64,000 nt of DNA from Micromonosporaceae bacterium KJ-029 (lineage in GTDB: Bacteria > Actinomycetota > Actinomycetes > Mycobacteriales > Micromonosporaceae): the NCBI GenBank assembly GCA_005402585.1, contig BIFP01000021.1, forward strand, positions 124,001-188,000. The letters are read 5' to 3'. Every line of letters begins with the position of its first letter. Position 1 is the stretch's first letter. Below the pieces are notes generated by a model that searched no databases, had not been told where the DNA came from, and worked only from the letters and a program-made list of their open reading frames with translations. A program made the position numbers and the translations under genes. Positions 8,327 to 17,519 of the stretch are shown here, one piece after another.

Positions 8327-9538
8327 ATGGCGTACGACGAACCGGGCCGGAGCGGGCAGTCGGAGCCGACCTCGGCCGTGCCCCCCGTCGGGGCGGACAC
8401 CGTCCTCGACGACCCTGACAACGGTGAACCGGGCCGGGACCGCTTCGGCGTCTACGTGGTCTGGGAGACGCTCCTGCTGCTCGGCTTCGCGGCGTTGGTC
8501 TATCTGCTCTGGCGGGCGGACCCGGCCGTGCTGCGCGGGGGCGGGCTCCGTGTCCTCATCGTCGACGTGGTCGGCATCGGACTGCTGGCGCTGGCCGCCG
8601 GGCTGAGCCTGCGTACCGCTGCGGTGAACCTCGCGATCGGGCCGGTGGCGGTCGCTGCCGGGCTGCACTTCGCGGAGCAGGGCGATCGGGGTCTGCTCGT
8701 CGCCGTCGGCACGGCCGCCGTGGTGGCCGCGCTCGGTGGACTGCTGCTGGGACTGCTGGTCGTGGTGCTACACGTACCCGGCTGGGCGGCCAGCCTCGGT
8801 GGCGCGGCCGGCGTCATCGTCTATATCGAACAGCGGTCCGCGCCGGTGCTCGTGCAGGCGGACTACGATCCGCGCGGCAGCGCCGGGCAGCTCTTCGTCG
8901 GCTTCGCCGCGATCGCGGTGTTCGGCGGGTTGTTCGGGGCGGTTGGCCCGGTCCGCCGGCTGGTCGGCCGGTTCCGTCCGGTCGCCGATCCGGCGCGACG
9001 GCGTGGCCCGGCGGCGGCGGTCGTCACCACCCTCGGGTACGTCTGCTCCACCGTGCTGGCCATGCTCGCGGGTGCGCTCATTGCGGCGGCGGACGGTGCG
9101 GTGACCCCGTCCACCGGGCTGGACTGGACGGTGCTGGCGGTAGGCGCCGCACTGCTCGCCGGCACCAGCGCCTTCGGCCTGCGGGGCGGAGTGTTCGGCA
9201 CGCTCGTGACAGTCGGCGCGATCGGCCTGTTCCTCGCGTACGCGCAGGCGCAGGACTGGACGGTCAGCCGGTGGGCGGTCGGTGGAACCGTGCTCGTCGT
9301 CGGGCTGCTGGTCACCCGGCTGGTTGAGGCGTACGGCCGGCCGGCCGCCGCGGTGTTGCCCACGCCGCCGCCCACGGACGCAACGAACGGCAGCGGGTGG
9401 ACCGTTGCGCGGCCGGAGCCGGTCGGCGACTGGCCACCCGTACTGCCGGCGCAGCCGACGGGGAGCCCGGCCGACCCGTGGGGCCCCCGGCGGTGGGAGA
9501 GCGGCGCGCGTACCTGGGAGGACGCCGAGGACCGGTGA
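8327..9538 (+). CDS. Polytopic membrane protein, ABC permease-like (RbsC type)
   Basis: 403 residues: an acidic ~40-residue cytoplasmic start, about nine to ten hydrophobic helices (residues ~45-340) and a proline-rich C-terminal tail. The helix pattern and the GLSLRTAAVNLAIG and VPGWAASLGG stretches recall sugar/branched-chain-type ABC permeases, but no ATPase or binding protein lies beside it. GGGAGG sits 7 nt before the ATG. Function is unknown; an orphan permease-like protein is the best description. Confidence 0.55.
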   Translation: MAYDEPGRSGQSEPTSAVPPVGADTVLDDPDNGEPGRDRFGVYVVWETLLLLGFAALVYLLWRADPAVLRGGGLRVLIVDVVGIGLLALAAGLSLRTAAVNLAIGPVAVAAGLHFAEQGDRGLLVAVGTAAVVAALGGLLLGLLVVVLHVPGWAASLGGAAGVIVYIEQRSAPVLVQADYDPRGSAGQLFVGFAAIAVFGGLFGAVGPVRRLVGRFRPVADPARRRGPAAAVVTTLGYVCSTVLAMLAGALIAAADGAVTPSTGLDWTVLAVGAALLAGTSAFGLRGGVFGTLVTVGAIGLFLAYAQAQDWTVSRWAVGGTVLVVGLLVTRLVEAYGRPAAAVLPTPPPTDATNGSGWTVARPEPVGDWPPVLPAQPTGSPADPWGPRRWESGARTWEDAEDR

Positions 9539-9605
9539 CCGGTCCTGTCACGCTCCCGCGCGCCGTCGGCGCGCCGGATGTGATCTCGGCGGTTAGGCTC
9601 GGCGC

Positions 9606-9911
9606 ATGACCGACACATCATCGATCTCCGGCGGCCGGTCGTTCGAGGAGTTGGACGCCCTCTCCACGGAGGAGTTGCGCGAACAGGCGTTCGCGTTGGC
9701 CCGGGAGCGCCGGGACGTGGGGTTCTTCTGGTCGGTGCTGCGGCACCTACCGAACGCGGACGAGGCCGCCGCGCTGGACGGGGCGCCGAACTCGGTGGGG
9801 CCGACCGTCGACGAGGCGGCCGCCCTGTGGCGGGAGCTGACCGGTCACGGCTACGAGGAGTCCGCCCCGCTGCTGCGCGCCGCCTTCATCGACTACCTGA
9901 TGAAGCACTGA
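9606..9911 (+). CDS. Conserved hypothetical protein, 101 aa
   Basis: A small acidic, helix-rich soluble protein with no recognised domain. It contains SFEELDALSTEELREQAF and RDVGFFWSVLRHLP, patterns suggesting amphipathic helices. The ATG lies 6 nt after TAGGCT (9594-9599), a leaderless promoter, so this gene probably has its own transcript. No functional inference is possible from the neighbours. Confidence 0.65.
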   Translation: MTDTSSISGGRSFEELDALSTEELREQAFALARERRDVGFFWSVLRHLPNADEAAALDGAPNSVGPTVDEAAALWRELTGHGYEESAPLLRAAFIDYLMKH

Positions 9912-10071
9912 CCGGACCTTCCGCTCCTGGGCCGCTTCGCCCGCGCCCCGCGCAACTGGGATCACGACGGACCGCACCGGGCAGTTCATCGGCGCACCGA
10001 GCGAGCCCGGCGTACCACCGCAAACCGTGCGCAGCGTTTACCCGCGTCGATTCGCTGGGAATTAGCGGGCC

Positions 10072-10563
10072 ATGGCTCTCACCAATCGTTACAAGACCGC
10101 ACCGGGTGCCGGCACACTCGCCGCGCTCATCCTCGTCCTGGTCTTCGGCAGTCCCTGGTACGCCGACTGGGCCGCGGACAACACCGATCCCGACACTGCC
10201 GGCGGGTGGTTCCTGAGACTGCTCGCCTGGCCGGCGTGGCGATTCGACTCGTCCGACTCGATCCAGGAGATCTTCGCCGCCGACCTGAAGGCGATCCTCG
10301 TGGTCGTCCTGACCGCGGTCTTCCTGTACCTCCTGCCGGGCTCGCAGCTCTCCCGCGCCCGGGGCACCCTCAGCCAGTTCTTCGCCGGCTGGGCGGCGTA
10401 CGTCTTCGCCGGTGCCTTCGCGGCCCTACTCACCGCGCTGATCCGGACCAACCCGTCGCTGCTCGGCGCCTTCCAGGCCGCCGGTGACGGCGCGGAGTAC
10501 GGCCTCTTCACCGGCTGGATCATCGGAATCGCCACCCTGGGTAGCTGGCGGGGCCGGCGCTAG
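10072..10563 (+). CDS. Hypothetical membrane protein, 163 aa
   Basis: Four predicted hydrophobic segments lie at about residues 15-30, 73-92, 104-124 and 140-155, with a short basic C-terminus. A large extracytoplasmic loop containing WYADWAADNTDPDT sits between the first two. No family was recognised. It converges on opuCA, whose stop is 55 bp away. Confidence 0.6.
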   Translation: MALTNRYKTAPGAGTLAALILVLVFGSPWYADWAADNTDPDTAGGWFLRLLAWPAWRFDSSDSIQEIFAADLKAILVVVLTAVFLYLLPGSQLSRARGTLSQFFAGWAAYVFAGAFAALLTALIRTNPSLLGAFQAAGDGAEYGLFTGWIIGIATLGSWRGRR

Positions 10564-10617
10564 TGCCCCAGCCCGTCCGGCCCCCGTTGACGGCCAGGCG
10601 GTCCGCTGTCCGGCGAC

Positions 10618-11613
10618 TCAGTCGGTCGGCCCCGCCAGTGCCAGGACGCGTTCCCGGCTGAGCACGCCGACCGGGCGCCCCTCCTCGGTGACCACGGCGT
10701 GCCCTTCCGACGAGGTGAGCAGCACGGCCAGCGCGTCGTACGCCGAGCCGCCCAGCGGCACCGCCGGCAGGTCCGCCCCACCTTGGGCGGGCAGTGGGTC
10801 GAGCACGTCGCGGGTGACCGGGGTGACGACCAGCCGTCGGATGCCCCGGTCGGTGCCGACGAACTCGCGGACGAACGGGGTGGCCGGGGAGCCGAGCAGG
10901 GCCGCCGGGGTGTCGTACTGCTCCAGTTGCCCGCCCTCGGAGAGCACCGCGATCCGGTCGCCGAGCCGGACGGCCTCGTCCAGGTCGTGGGTGACCAGGA
11001 CGATGGTCTTGCGTACCTCGGCCTGCAGGCGCAGGAACTCTTCCTGAAGACGGGTCCGCACGATCGGGTCGACGGCGGAGAACGGCTCGTCCATCAACAG
11101 CACCACCGGGTCGGCCGCGAGTGCCCGGGCCACGCCGACCCGTTGCCGCTGGCCGCCGGAAAGTTCGTGCGGGTAGCGCCGGCCGAACTGCGCCGGATCG
11201 AGGCCGACCAGTTCGAGCAGTTCCTCGACCCGGCGCCGAGCGCGGTCCCGGTCCCAGCCGAGCAGGCGGGGCACCGTGGCGACGTTGGCGGCCACCGTCT
11301 GGTGGGGAAACAGCCCGACGTTCTGGATGACGTAGCCGATCTGCCGCCGCAGCGCCACCGGGTCGACCCGGGTGACGTCGGAGTCGCCGAGCACGATCCG
11401 GCCGGCGGTCGGCTCGATCAGGCGGTTGATCATCCGTAGCACGGTCGACTTGCCGCAGCCCGACGGCCCGATCAGCACGACCAGTTCACCCGCGTCGACG
11501 TGCAGGCTGAGCTCGCGCACCGCCTCGGTGCCGTCCGGGTAACGTTTGCCGATGCCGTCGAGGGTGATCGACGCCGCGCGCTGACCGTCGTCGGCGACCG
11601 GGGTAACGTCCAC
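10618..11613 (-). CDS. opuCA: Osmoprotectant (glycine betaine/choline-type) ABC transporter ATPase
   Basis: 331 residues. GPSGCGKST (49-57) is Walker A, LSGGQRQRVGVARAL the signature motif and LLMDEPFSAVDP Walker B. A CBS-like domain occupies about residues 260-331, as in OpuA/OpuC/ProV ATPases that gate uptake by ionic strength. GTG 11613 has an AAGGA ribosome site 5 nt upstream. Its start codon is separated from the divergent permease start by only 2 bp, so the promoters must overlap coding sequence. Confidence 0.9.
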   Translation of the reverse strand: MDVTPVADDGQRAASITLDGIGKRYPDGTEAVRELSLHVDAGELVVLIGPSGCGKSTVLRMINRLIEPTAGRIVLGDSDVTRVDPVALRRQIGYVIQNVGLFPHQTVAANVATVPRLLGWDRDRARRRVEELLELVGLDPAQFGRRYPHELSGGQRQRVGVARALAADPVVLLMDEPFSAVDPIVRTRLQEEFLRLQAEVRKTIVLVTHDLDEAVRLGDRIAVLSEGGQLEQYDTPAALLGSPATPFVREFVGTDRGIRRLVVTPVTRDVLDPLPAQGGADLPAVPLGGSAYDALAVLLTSSEGHAVVTEEGRPVGVLSRERVLALAGPTD

Positions 11614-11615
11614 GT

Positions 11616-12302
11616 ATGTCCTTCCGCCTGAGCTACCGGGCCGACCCGGGTAACCCGTGGTTCTCCTGGCAGTACGTGCGGGACAACTCTGACACGGTGC
11701 TGGCAGCCCTGCGCGACCACACCACGCTGACCCTACGGGCGGTGCTGATCGCCGCGCTGATCGCCGTCCCCCTGGCCGTGCTGGCGTACTGGTTCCGGCC
11801 GCTCACCGGGCCGATTCTCGCACTCACCGGGGTGCTCTACACGGTCCCGTCCCTGGCCCTGTTCGCGTTCATCGCTCCCTACCTGGGCATCGGCGTCGCG
11901 ACCGTGCTCAGCGTGGTGGTGCTGTACGCGCTGCTGGTGATCGTGCGGAACACCGTCGCGGGGCTCAACCAGGTGCCCGCCGAGGTCCGGGAGGCGGCCG
12001 AGGGCATGGGGTACGGGCGCTGGGGCCGGCTGCTGCGGGTCGAACTGCCGCTGGCCCTGCCCGGCATCCTCACCGGCCTGCGGTTGGCGACGGTCTCCAC
12101 CGTGGCCCTGGTCACCGTCGGGGTGGTGATCGGGCGGGGCGGGCTCGGGCAGATCATCTTTGCTGGCTTCCAGAACAACCTCTACAAGGCGCAGATCATG
12201 ACCGGGACGCTGCTCTGCGTCCTGCTGGCCCTGGTGCTCGACCTGTTCCTGCTCGGCGTCGGCCGGCTGCTCACCCCGTGGCTGCGCGGGCGGGCCGGGT
12301 GA
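11616..12302 (+). CDS. opuCB: Osmoprotectant ABC transporter permease (OpuCB type)
   Basis: 228 residues with about five transmembrane helices. It carries the permease coupling motif EAAEGMGYGRWGRLLRVELP and the GRGGLGQIIFAG stretch typical of the choline/betaine family. TAACGT (11604-11609) is 6 nt before the ATG, so the mRNA is probably leaderless and its -10 lies inside the opposing opuCA gene. Works with the ATPase on the other strand and with the permease and binding protein downstream. Confidence 0.88.
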   Translation: MSFRLSYRADPGNPWFSWQYVRDNSDTVLAALRDHTTLTLRAVLIAALIAVPLAVLAYWFRPLTGPILALTGVLYTVPSLALFAFIAPYLGIGVATVLSVVVLYALLVIVRNTVAGLNQVPAEVREAAEGMGYGRWGRLLRVELPLALPGILTGLRLATVSTVALVTVGVVIGRGGLGQIIFAGFQNNLYKAQIMTGTLLCVLLALVLDLFLLGVGRLLTPWLRGRAG

Positions 12303-12351
12303 GCCCCGGGACGGGCGTCGGCTGGTGGGACACGACCGGTCGGAGGCGACG

Positions 12352-13074
12352 ATGAATCCTGTACAGCAGGCGGTGGTCTGGCTCAACGACCCGCTGAACT
12401 GGACGAATCCGGGCGGCATCCTGGACCGGCTCGGCGAACACGTGAGCATGTCGGCCGCCGCAGTGCTGCTCGGTTGCCTGGTGGCCTGGCCGCTCGGGCT
12501 CTGGCTGGGGCACACCGGCCGTGGCGGCGGGCTGGTCGTACTCGTGTCCAACCTCACCCTGTCGGTGCCCACGCTGGCCCTGCTGACCATCCTCCCGCTG
12601 ACCTTCCTCGGCTTCGGGCGGCCGGCCGTGGTGGTGGCCCTGGCGGTGTTCGCGGTGCCGCCGCTGCTGGCGAACGCGTACACCGGCCTGCGGCAGGTCG
12701 ACCCACAGACCCGGGAGGCGGCCCGGGGCATGGGCATGACCGGGGTGCAGGTACTGGGCCGGGTGGAGCTGCCGCTCGCGGTGCCCTACCTGGCCGCCGG
12801 CTTCCGGACCGCCGCGGTCCAGGTGGTCGCCACAGCGGCCCTGGCGACCTTCGTCAACGGCGGCGGCCTGGGCGAGATCATCCGATTCGGGTTCGGGCTG
12901 AGCATTGCGGTGGGTGGCGGTCAGATTCTCGCCGGCGGCCTGCTGGTGGCCGGGCTGGCGCTCGGCGTGGAACTGCTCTTCGCCTTCGTCGAGCGACTGG
13001 TCACACCCCGTCCCCTCCGCCGGGCCCGCAGCGGTGCCGGGCGGCGCGCGGCGGACGCGGTGACCGGCTCCTGA
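12352..13074 (+). CDS. opuCD: Osmoprotectant ABC transporter permease (OpuCD type)
   Basis: 240 residues, second permease subunit. It has hydrophobic helices and the coupling motif EAARGMGMTGVQVLGRVELP, then FVNGGGLGEIIRFG. ATG 12352 is preferred over an upstream frame start at 12325 because GGAGG lies 5 nt before it. It lies 49 bp after opuCB in the same direction, and the substrate-binding protein gene follows. Confidence 0.88.
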   Translation: MNPVQQAVVWLNDPLNWTNPGGILDRLGEHVSMSAAAVLLGCLVAWPLGLWLGHTGRGGGLVVLVSNLTLSVPTLALLTILPLTFLGFGRPAVVVALAVFAVPPLLANAYTGLRQVDPQTREAARGMGMTGVQVLGRVELPLAVPYLAAGFRTAAVQVVATAALATFVNGGGLGEIIRFGFGLSIAVGGGQILAGGLLVAGLALGVELLFAFVERLVTPRPLRRARSGAGRRAADAVTGS

Positions 13075-13316
13075 CCCGACGCCGGGCAGACGTCCCTGGC
13101 TCGTGCTGAGCATCGCGCTACCGGCGGATCCGGCATCCCGTGCCGGGCGGGATCGGCGGGGACGGATGGTGACGTTCAGGTGACGAATGCCGCCAGAAGT
13201 TGTCGGTGCCTGGCGGCAGGATGTTGGGTGGAACTCACGGGCGGCCGAAAGGCGGATCGCTCGTCGGACACGCGGCCGGCCCGAACGGGTCGCGCCGGGA
13301 CACGGAAGGCGGGCTG

Positions 13317-14318
13317 ATGCGCGCAGGTAGACGACTGTCCATTGCCATTGTCGGTGCCGTCGCCGCGGCGGGCGTGCTGGCCGGGTGCGGCGATGCCGGC
13401 TCCTCCGGCACCGAGGCACCGCAGGAGGCCGCGTCCGGCGCGGGTTGCGCCCCCGTCGCCGGCGAGCAGCTGATCGCGCTCGACGACGACAAGGCGCTGC
13501 AGAACGCCGACAACATCATCCCGGCGGTCAACGGCAAGGCCGCCACGCCGCAGCTCACCGCGGCGCTCGACAAGGTTTCCGCAGTGCTCGACACTCCGGC
13601 GCTGATCCAGCTCAACAAGGCTGTCGACGTGGACCGCAAGAGCGCGCAGGCGGCGGCTCAGGACTTCGTCACGGCCAACCGGCTCACCGACGGCGTCGAG
13701 AAGGGTCCGGGCGGGCGGATCACGGTGGGGGCGGGCAACTTCACCGAGAGTGAGATCATTGCCGAGCTCTACAAGCTCCAGCTGACCGCCGCCGGCTACC
13801 AGGTCACCGTGCAGCAGATCGGCAATCGGGAGCTGTACGAGCCGGCGCTGGAGAAGGGCGAGATCCAGGTGGTGCCGGAGTACGCGGCCACCATCGCCGA
13901 GTTCCTCAACGGCAAGGTGAACAGCGGCGCCCCGCCGGTCTCCTCGCCCGACGTGGACGCCACCGTCACCGCGCTGCGCGGCCTCGGCGAGAAGGTCGGC
14001 CTCAGCTTCGGTACGCCGGCCAAGGCGCAGACCCAGAACGCCTTCGCCGTGACCAAGGAGTTCTCCGACAAGTACGGCGTGCGGACCCTGTCCGAGCTGG
14101 CCGAGAAGTGCTCGGGCACGGCGACGGTGCTGGGCGGTCCGCCGGAGTGCCAGCAGCGCCCGTTCTGCAAGCCGGGCCTGGAGAAGACCTACGGGCTCGC
14201 GGTGGGCTCGTTCTCCTCGCTCGACGGGGGCGGCCCGCTGACCAAGACCGCCCTGCGTAACGGCACGATCAGCGTCGGCCTGGTCTTCTCCACCGACGCG
14301 GCGTACGCGCAGGGCTGA
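13317..14318 (+). CDS. opuCC: Osmoprotectant-binding lipoprotein with circularly permuted domain order
   Basis: 333 residues. A lipobox LAGC places the acylated cysteine at residue 24. Residues ~51-122 (LIALDDDKALQNADNIIPAV, then ALDKVSAVLDTPALIQLNKA) resemble the normal C-terminal block of OpuAC/OsmF-type binding proteins. Residues ~135-330 start with ITVGAGNFTES, the usual mature N-terminus, and stop at ISVGLVFSTDAA, the point where that C-terminal block normally begins. The domain is thus complete but rotated. GGAAGG precedes the ATG by 7 nt. Role: capture of betaine/choline-type solutes for the OpuC transporter. Confidence 0.88.
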   Translation: MRAGRRLSIAIVGAVAAAGVLAGCGDAGSSGTEAPQEAASGAGCAPVAGEQLIALDDDKALQNADNIIPAVNGKAATPQLTAALDKVSAVLDTPALIQLNKAVDVDRKSAQAAAQDFVTANRLTDGVEKGPGGRITVGAGNFTESEIIAELYKLQLTAAGYQVTVQQIGNRELYEPALEKGEIQVVPEYAATIAEFLNGKVNSGAPPVSSPDVDATVTALRGLGEKVGLSFGTPAKAQTQNAFAVTKEFSDKYGVRTLSELAEKCSGTATVLGGPPECQQRPFCKPGLEKTYGLAVGSFSSLDGGGPLTKTALRNGTISVGLVFSTDAAYAQG

Positions 14319-14520
14319 CCGCCGTGGCGGGCGTCGCTCAGGTGGCGCGAAGCCGTACCGACGCGCAGGTTTGACCTGTTGCCACATCGTCTGGCGCCCT
14401 CGGCCGAACTGGCCGGGGGCGCCGCCGCGTCGTGGCTGGGCGACCCGTCCCGGGAGGTCGCCGGTCCAGCTGTCGCCGAGCCGTTCCCACCTAACGCAAC
14501 TCTCGGTAGGCTGCGGACCC

Positions 14521-16221
14521 ATGTCCGCCCCGGTGCCCGCCGACTCGCGCAACCCGACGCTACTCACCGTGCTCTTCTGGGGTGGTGTGGCCCTGGCCCC
14601 GGTGGCGGCGCTGATACTGCTGGTCGCCGACGGTAATGGCCCGCTGCGATTCGCCGCGGTGCTGGCCATCGTGGCCGTGGTACTGATCGGGCTCTCCATC
14701 GCGCTGCGTACCGAGAGCGGTGGACAGGCGCACGCGGAGGAGTTGCGCGAGGAAATCGACGAACTGCGGCGGGAGCTGCGCGGCGAGATCGTCGCCGCCG
14801 CCCAGCGCGGTAACCAGGCGCTCGACGAGGCCCAGCGGGTTCAGGAGGCGCTGGCCGGGCTGCGTCGCCGAGTCGACGCCGGTGGTACCGGTCCGACCCG
14901 TGCGGAGGAGCCACCCGGCCCGGGGCGGGCCCGGGTGTCGGCGCCGGAACCGGAGGCACCGGCGCGCTACGCCGAGCGGCCCGCCGGCCAGGCCGGGGTG
15001 TACGGCACGGCGCAGGCCGCGGGTCACGGTGCCGGCCCGGCCGGCGGGCACGACGGTGACCGTCCCGCCGGACCCGGCGGTGACCGGCTGGTGCCCGGAT
15101 CTGCCGAGTACGGCCGTGAACGCCCTGCCGCGGCCGGTGTCGGTGACCGTCCGGCCACCGGATCCGCCGGGGTCTACGGGTCGGCCGCCCGTCCCGAGCA
15201 CGACAGCCGTTCCGGTGACCCGGCACCGCGCCCGCTCGGCGTGGTCCGGCACACCGAGACCGTGCACGTCACCACCAGACACACCATCATGGACGGTGGG
15301 GTCGGTGAGTCCGGCTCCCGGTACGGCGGTTACGCCACCCCGTGGTCGGCGCATCAGGAGGAGCGCCCGCGGGGCGGCCACCGCGCGGACCGCGACGACC
15401 GTTCCTGGTCCGACGCGGACGAGCACTCCCGCCGGGACGACGACCGTTCCTGGTCCGGCCCGTCCCGCGACGATGAACGCTCCTGGTCCGGCCCGGCTCG
15501 GGAGGCCGACCGGCCATGGTCGGGCCCGGCCCACGAGGAGGAACGGTCCTGGTCGGACTCCCGGGACGAGCCGTGGTCCGCTCAGCGCGAGGACCGGTCC
15601 GCGCACCGGGACGACCGCTTCGCCCACCGGGACGACCGCGCGGTCCATCGCGACGATCGGGACTGGGGAGCGCCACGCGACGAGCGGGGCTGGGACGACG
15701 GGGGACAGCAGTGGCAGACCCCCGTCGAACAGTCCCCGTCCGGCCGGTCGTCCCGGCCGGACGACACCGGGGAGTACTGGTCGCAACTGCGTGCCGGTGA
15801 CCGGTGGGCCGCCGTACGCGACGACGACCGGGGCCGCGAGCTGCGGGTCGGCGAGCGCCGCGCCGAGGTGCACGCGGACCACACCGGCACCGAGTACCGG
15901 ATGGAGGACCGCTGGGCCAGCGTGCGGCGCGACGAGCCACGCCACGAGTCACGGCGTGACGCCGACCGCGACGAGGCGTGGCGGGGCGGCTGGGGCGAGC
16001 CGGACAACCACCCGGCGCTGCCGGCTGGCGGGGTCCCGGTGCCGGAGGAGTGGCAGCCACCCCGCCAGCGCGGACACCAGCCCGACCCGGATCGCGGGTA
16101 CCAGCCGGCACGCGGGCAGCGCCCGGAGCCGGAGCCGGAACCGTACGGCCGACGACACCACGCCGAGGAACCCGGCTACGGCCACCCGGCCCACGACGGC
16201 GGCGCGAACCGCTGGCGTTGA
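14521..16221 (+). CDS. Membrane protein with coiled coil and Asp/Arg/Trp-rich low-complexity tail
   Basis: 566 residues. Two transmembrane helices (about 15-35 and 42-60) are followed by a coiled-coil stretch with EELREEIDELRRELRGEI. The remaining ~430 residues are low complexity, with recurring DDRSWSG, EERSWS and HRDDR units around residues 280-390. ATG 14521 follows TAGGCT (14507-14512) by 8 nt. No known family was recognised. The composition suggests a disordered, highly charged cytoplasmic domain. Converges with nuoD, 18 bp apart. Confidence 0.6.
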   Translation: MSAPVPADSRNPTLLTVLFWGGVALAPVAALILLVADGNGPLRFAAVLAIVAVVLIGLSIALRTESGGQAHAEELREEIDELRRELRGEIVAAAQRGNQALDEAQRVQEALAGLRRRVDAGGTGPTRAEEPPGPGRARVSAPEPEAPARYAERPAGQAGVYGTAQAAGHGAGPAGGHDGDRPAGPGGDRLVPGSAEYGRERPAAAGVGDRPATGSAGVYGSAARPEHDSRSGDPAPRPLGVVRHTETVHVTTRHTIMDGGVGESGSRYGGYATPWSAHQEERPRGGHRADRDDRSWSDADEHSRRDDDRSWSGPSRDDERSWSGPAREADRPWSGPAHEEERSWSDSRDEPWSAQREDRSAHRDDRFAHRDDRAVHRDDRDWGAPRDERGWDDGGQQWQTPVEQSPSGRSSRPDDTGEYWSQLRAGDRWAAVRDDDRGRELRVGERRAEVHADHTGTEYRMEDRWASVRRDEPRHESRRDADRDEAWRGGWGEPDNHPALPAGGVPVPEEWQPPRQRGHQPDPDRGYQPARGQRPEPEPEPYGRRHHAEEPGYGHPAHDGGANRWR

Positions 16222-16239
16222 CCGCCCGGACTCATCCGG

Positions 16240-17421
16240 TCACTTGTCGATGTCGCCGACCACGAAGAACATCGAGCCGAGGATGGCGATCAGGTCCGGC
16301 ACCAGGCAACCAGGCAGCAGGGTGGCCAGCGCCTGCACGTTCGCGTACGACGCGGTCCGCAGCTTGAGCCGCCACGGCGTCTTCTCGCCCCGGGACACCA
16401 GGTAGTAGCCGTTGATGCCGAGCGGATTCTCCGTCCAGGCGTAGGTGTGCCCCTCGGGCGCCTTGAGCACCTTCGGCAGCCGGGTGTTGATCGGCCCGGT
16501 GAGCCGGTCGACCCGGTCCAGGCACTGCTCCGCCAGGTCGAGTGAGGCGTACACCTGGTCGAGCAGCACCTCGAACCGGGCGTGGCAGTCGCCGGTGGTG
16601 CGGGTGACCACCGGCACGTCGAGCTGGTCGTAGGCCAGGTACGGCTCGTCGCGGCGCAGGTCCAGGTCCAGCCCGGAGGCTCGGGCGACCGGGCCGGAGG
16701 CGCCGAACGCGGCGGCGTCGGCGGCGGAGAGCACGCCCACCCCGACCGTACGGGCCAGGAAGATCTCGTTGCGCCGGATCAGGTTGTCCAGGTCGGGCAT
16801 CTGGCGGCGTACCTCGCCGATGGCGGCCCGGGCCCGGCCGGTCCACCCCGACGGCACCTCCTCCTTCAACCCGCCCACCCGGTTGAACATGTAGTGGATC
16901 CGCCCGCCGGAGACCTCCTCCATCACCGCCTGCAAGGTCTCCCGTTCCCGGAAGGCGTAGAACATCGGGGTGATCGCGCCGATCTCCAGCGGGTACGAGC
17001 CGAGGAACATCAGGTGGTTGAGCACCCGGTTCAGCTCGGCGAGGGCCATCCGCAGCCAGGTGGCCCGCTCCGGCACCTCCATGCCCATCAGCCGCTCCAC
17101 GGCGAGCACCACGCCCAACTCGTTGGCGAACGCCGACAGCCAGTCGTGCCGGTTGGCCAGCACGATGATCTGCCGGTAGTCGCGCACCTCGAACAGCTTC
17201 TCCGCGCCGCGGTGCATGTAGCCGACGACCGGTTCGGCGGCGATCACCCGCTCGCCGTCGAGAACGAGCTTGAGCCGCAGCACGCCGTGCGTGGAGGGGT
17301 GCTGCGGCCCGATGTTGAGCACCATGTCCGTGCCGAGTTGCTCCCCGCCGGTGCCCGCCACCAGCCCGGCTCCGGTGCCGACGGTCAGCTCACGCAGGTC
17401 GCCCGTGGTCATGCCCGCCAT
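16240..17421 (-). CDS. nuoD: Lone NADH-quinone oxidoreductase subunit D paralogue
   Basis: 393 residues of the 49-kDa (NuoD/NDUFS2) family: [42 protein letters not shown] and a C-terminal FFVVGDIDK match the family from end to end. No other nuo gene is nearby, so this is a second, unlinked copy rather than part of a 14-gene complex I operon. Arg71 in HRG aligns with the mammalian NDUFS2 arginine that NDUFAF7 dimethylates, and a MidA/NDUFAF7-type methyltransferase lies 1.5 kb away. Translation may begin at ATG 17412 instead. Confidence 0.9.
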   Translation of the reverse strand: MAGMTTGDLRELTVGTGAGLVAGTGGEQLGTDMVLNIGPQHPSTHGVLRLKLVLDGERVIAAEPVVGYMHRGAEKLFEVRDYRQIIVLANRHDWLSAFANELGVVLAVERLMGMEVPERATWLRMALAELNRVLNHLMFLGSYPLEIGAITPMFYAFRERETLQAVMEEVSGGRIHYMFNRVGGLKEEVPSGWTGRARAAIGEVRRQMPDLDNLIRRNEIFLARTVGVGVLSAADAAAFGASGPVARASGLDLDLRRDEPYLAYDQLDVPVVTRTTGDCHARFEVLLDQVYASLDLAEQCLDRVDRLTGPINTRLPKVLKAPEGHTYAWTENPLGINGYYLVSRGEKTPWRLKLRTASYANVQALATLLPGCLVPDLIAILGSMFFVVGDIDK

Positions 17422-17519
17422 CGTGCCATGAACGGGGCGCCCGGGCGTTGGACGCCCGCCGGCCCGCGCTGACCGAACGGGCGGTGCGCCGGTCAGCCGC
17501 CGTTCGTACGATCCGCGCC

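Noticed and set aside
15360..15680. CRISPR-like or tandem repeat array
   Set aside because: The repetition is degenerate protein-level DDRSW/HRDDR coding sequence without regular spacers.
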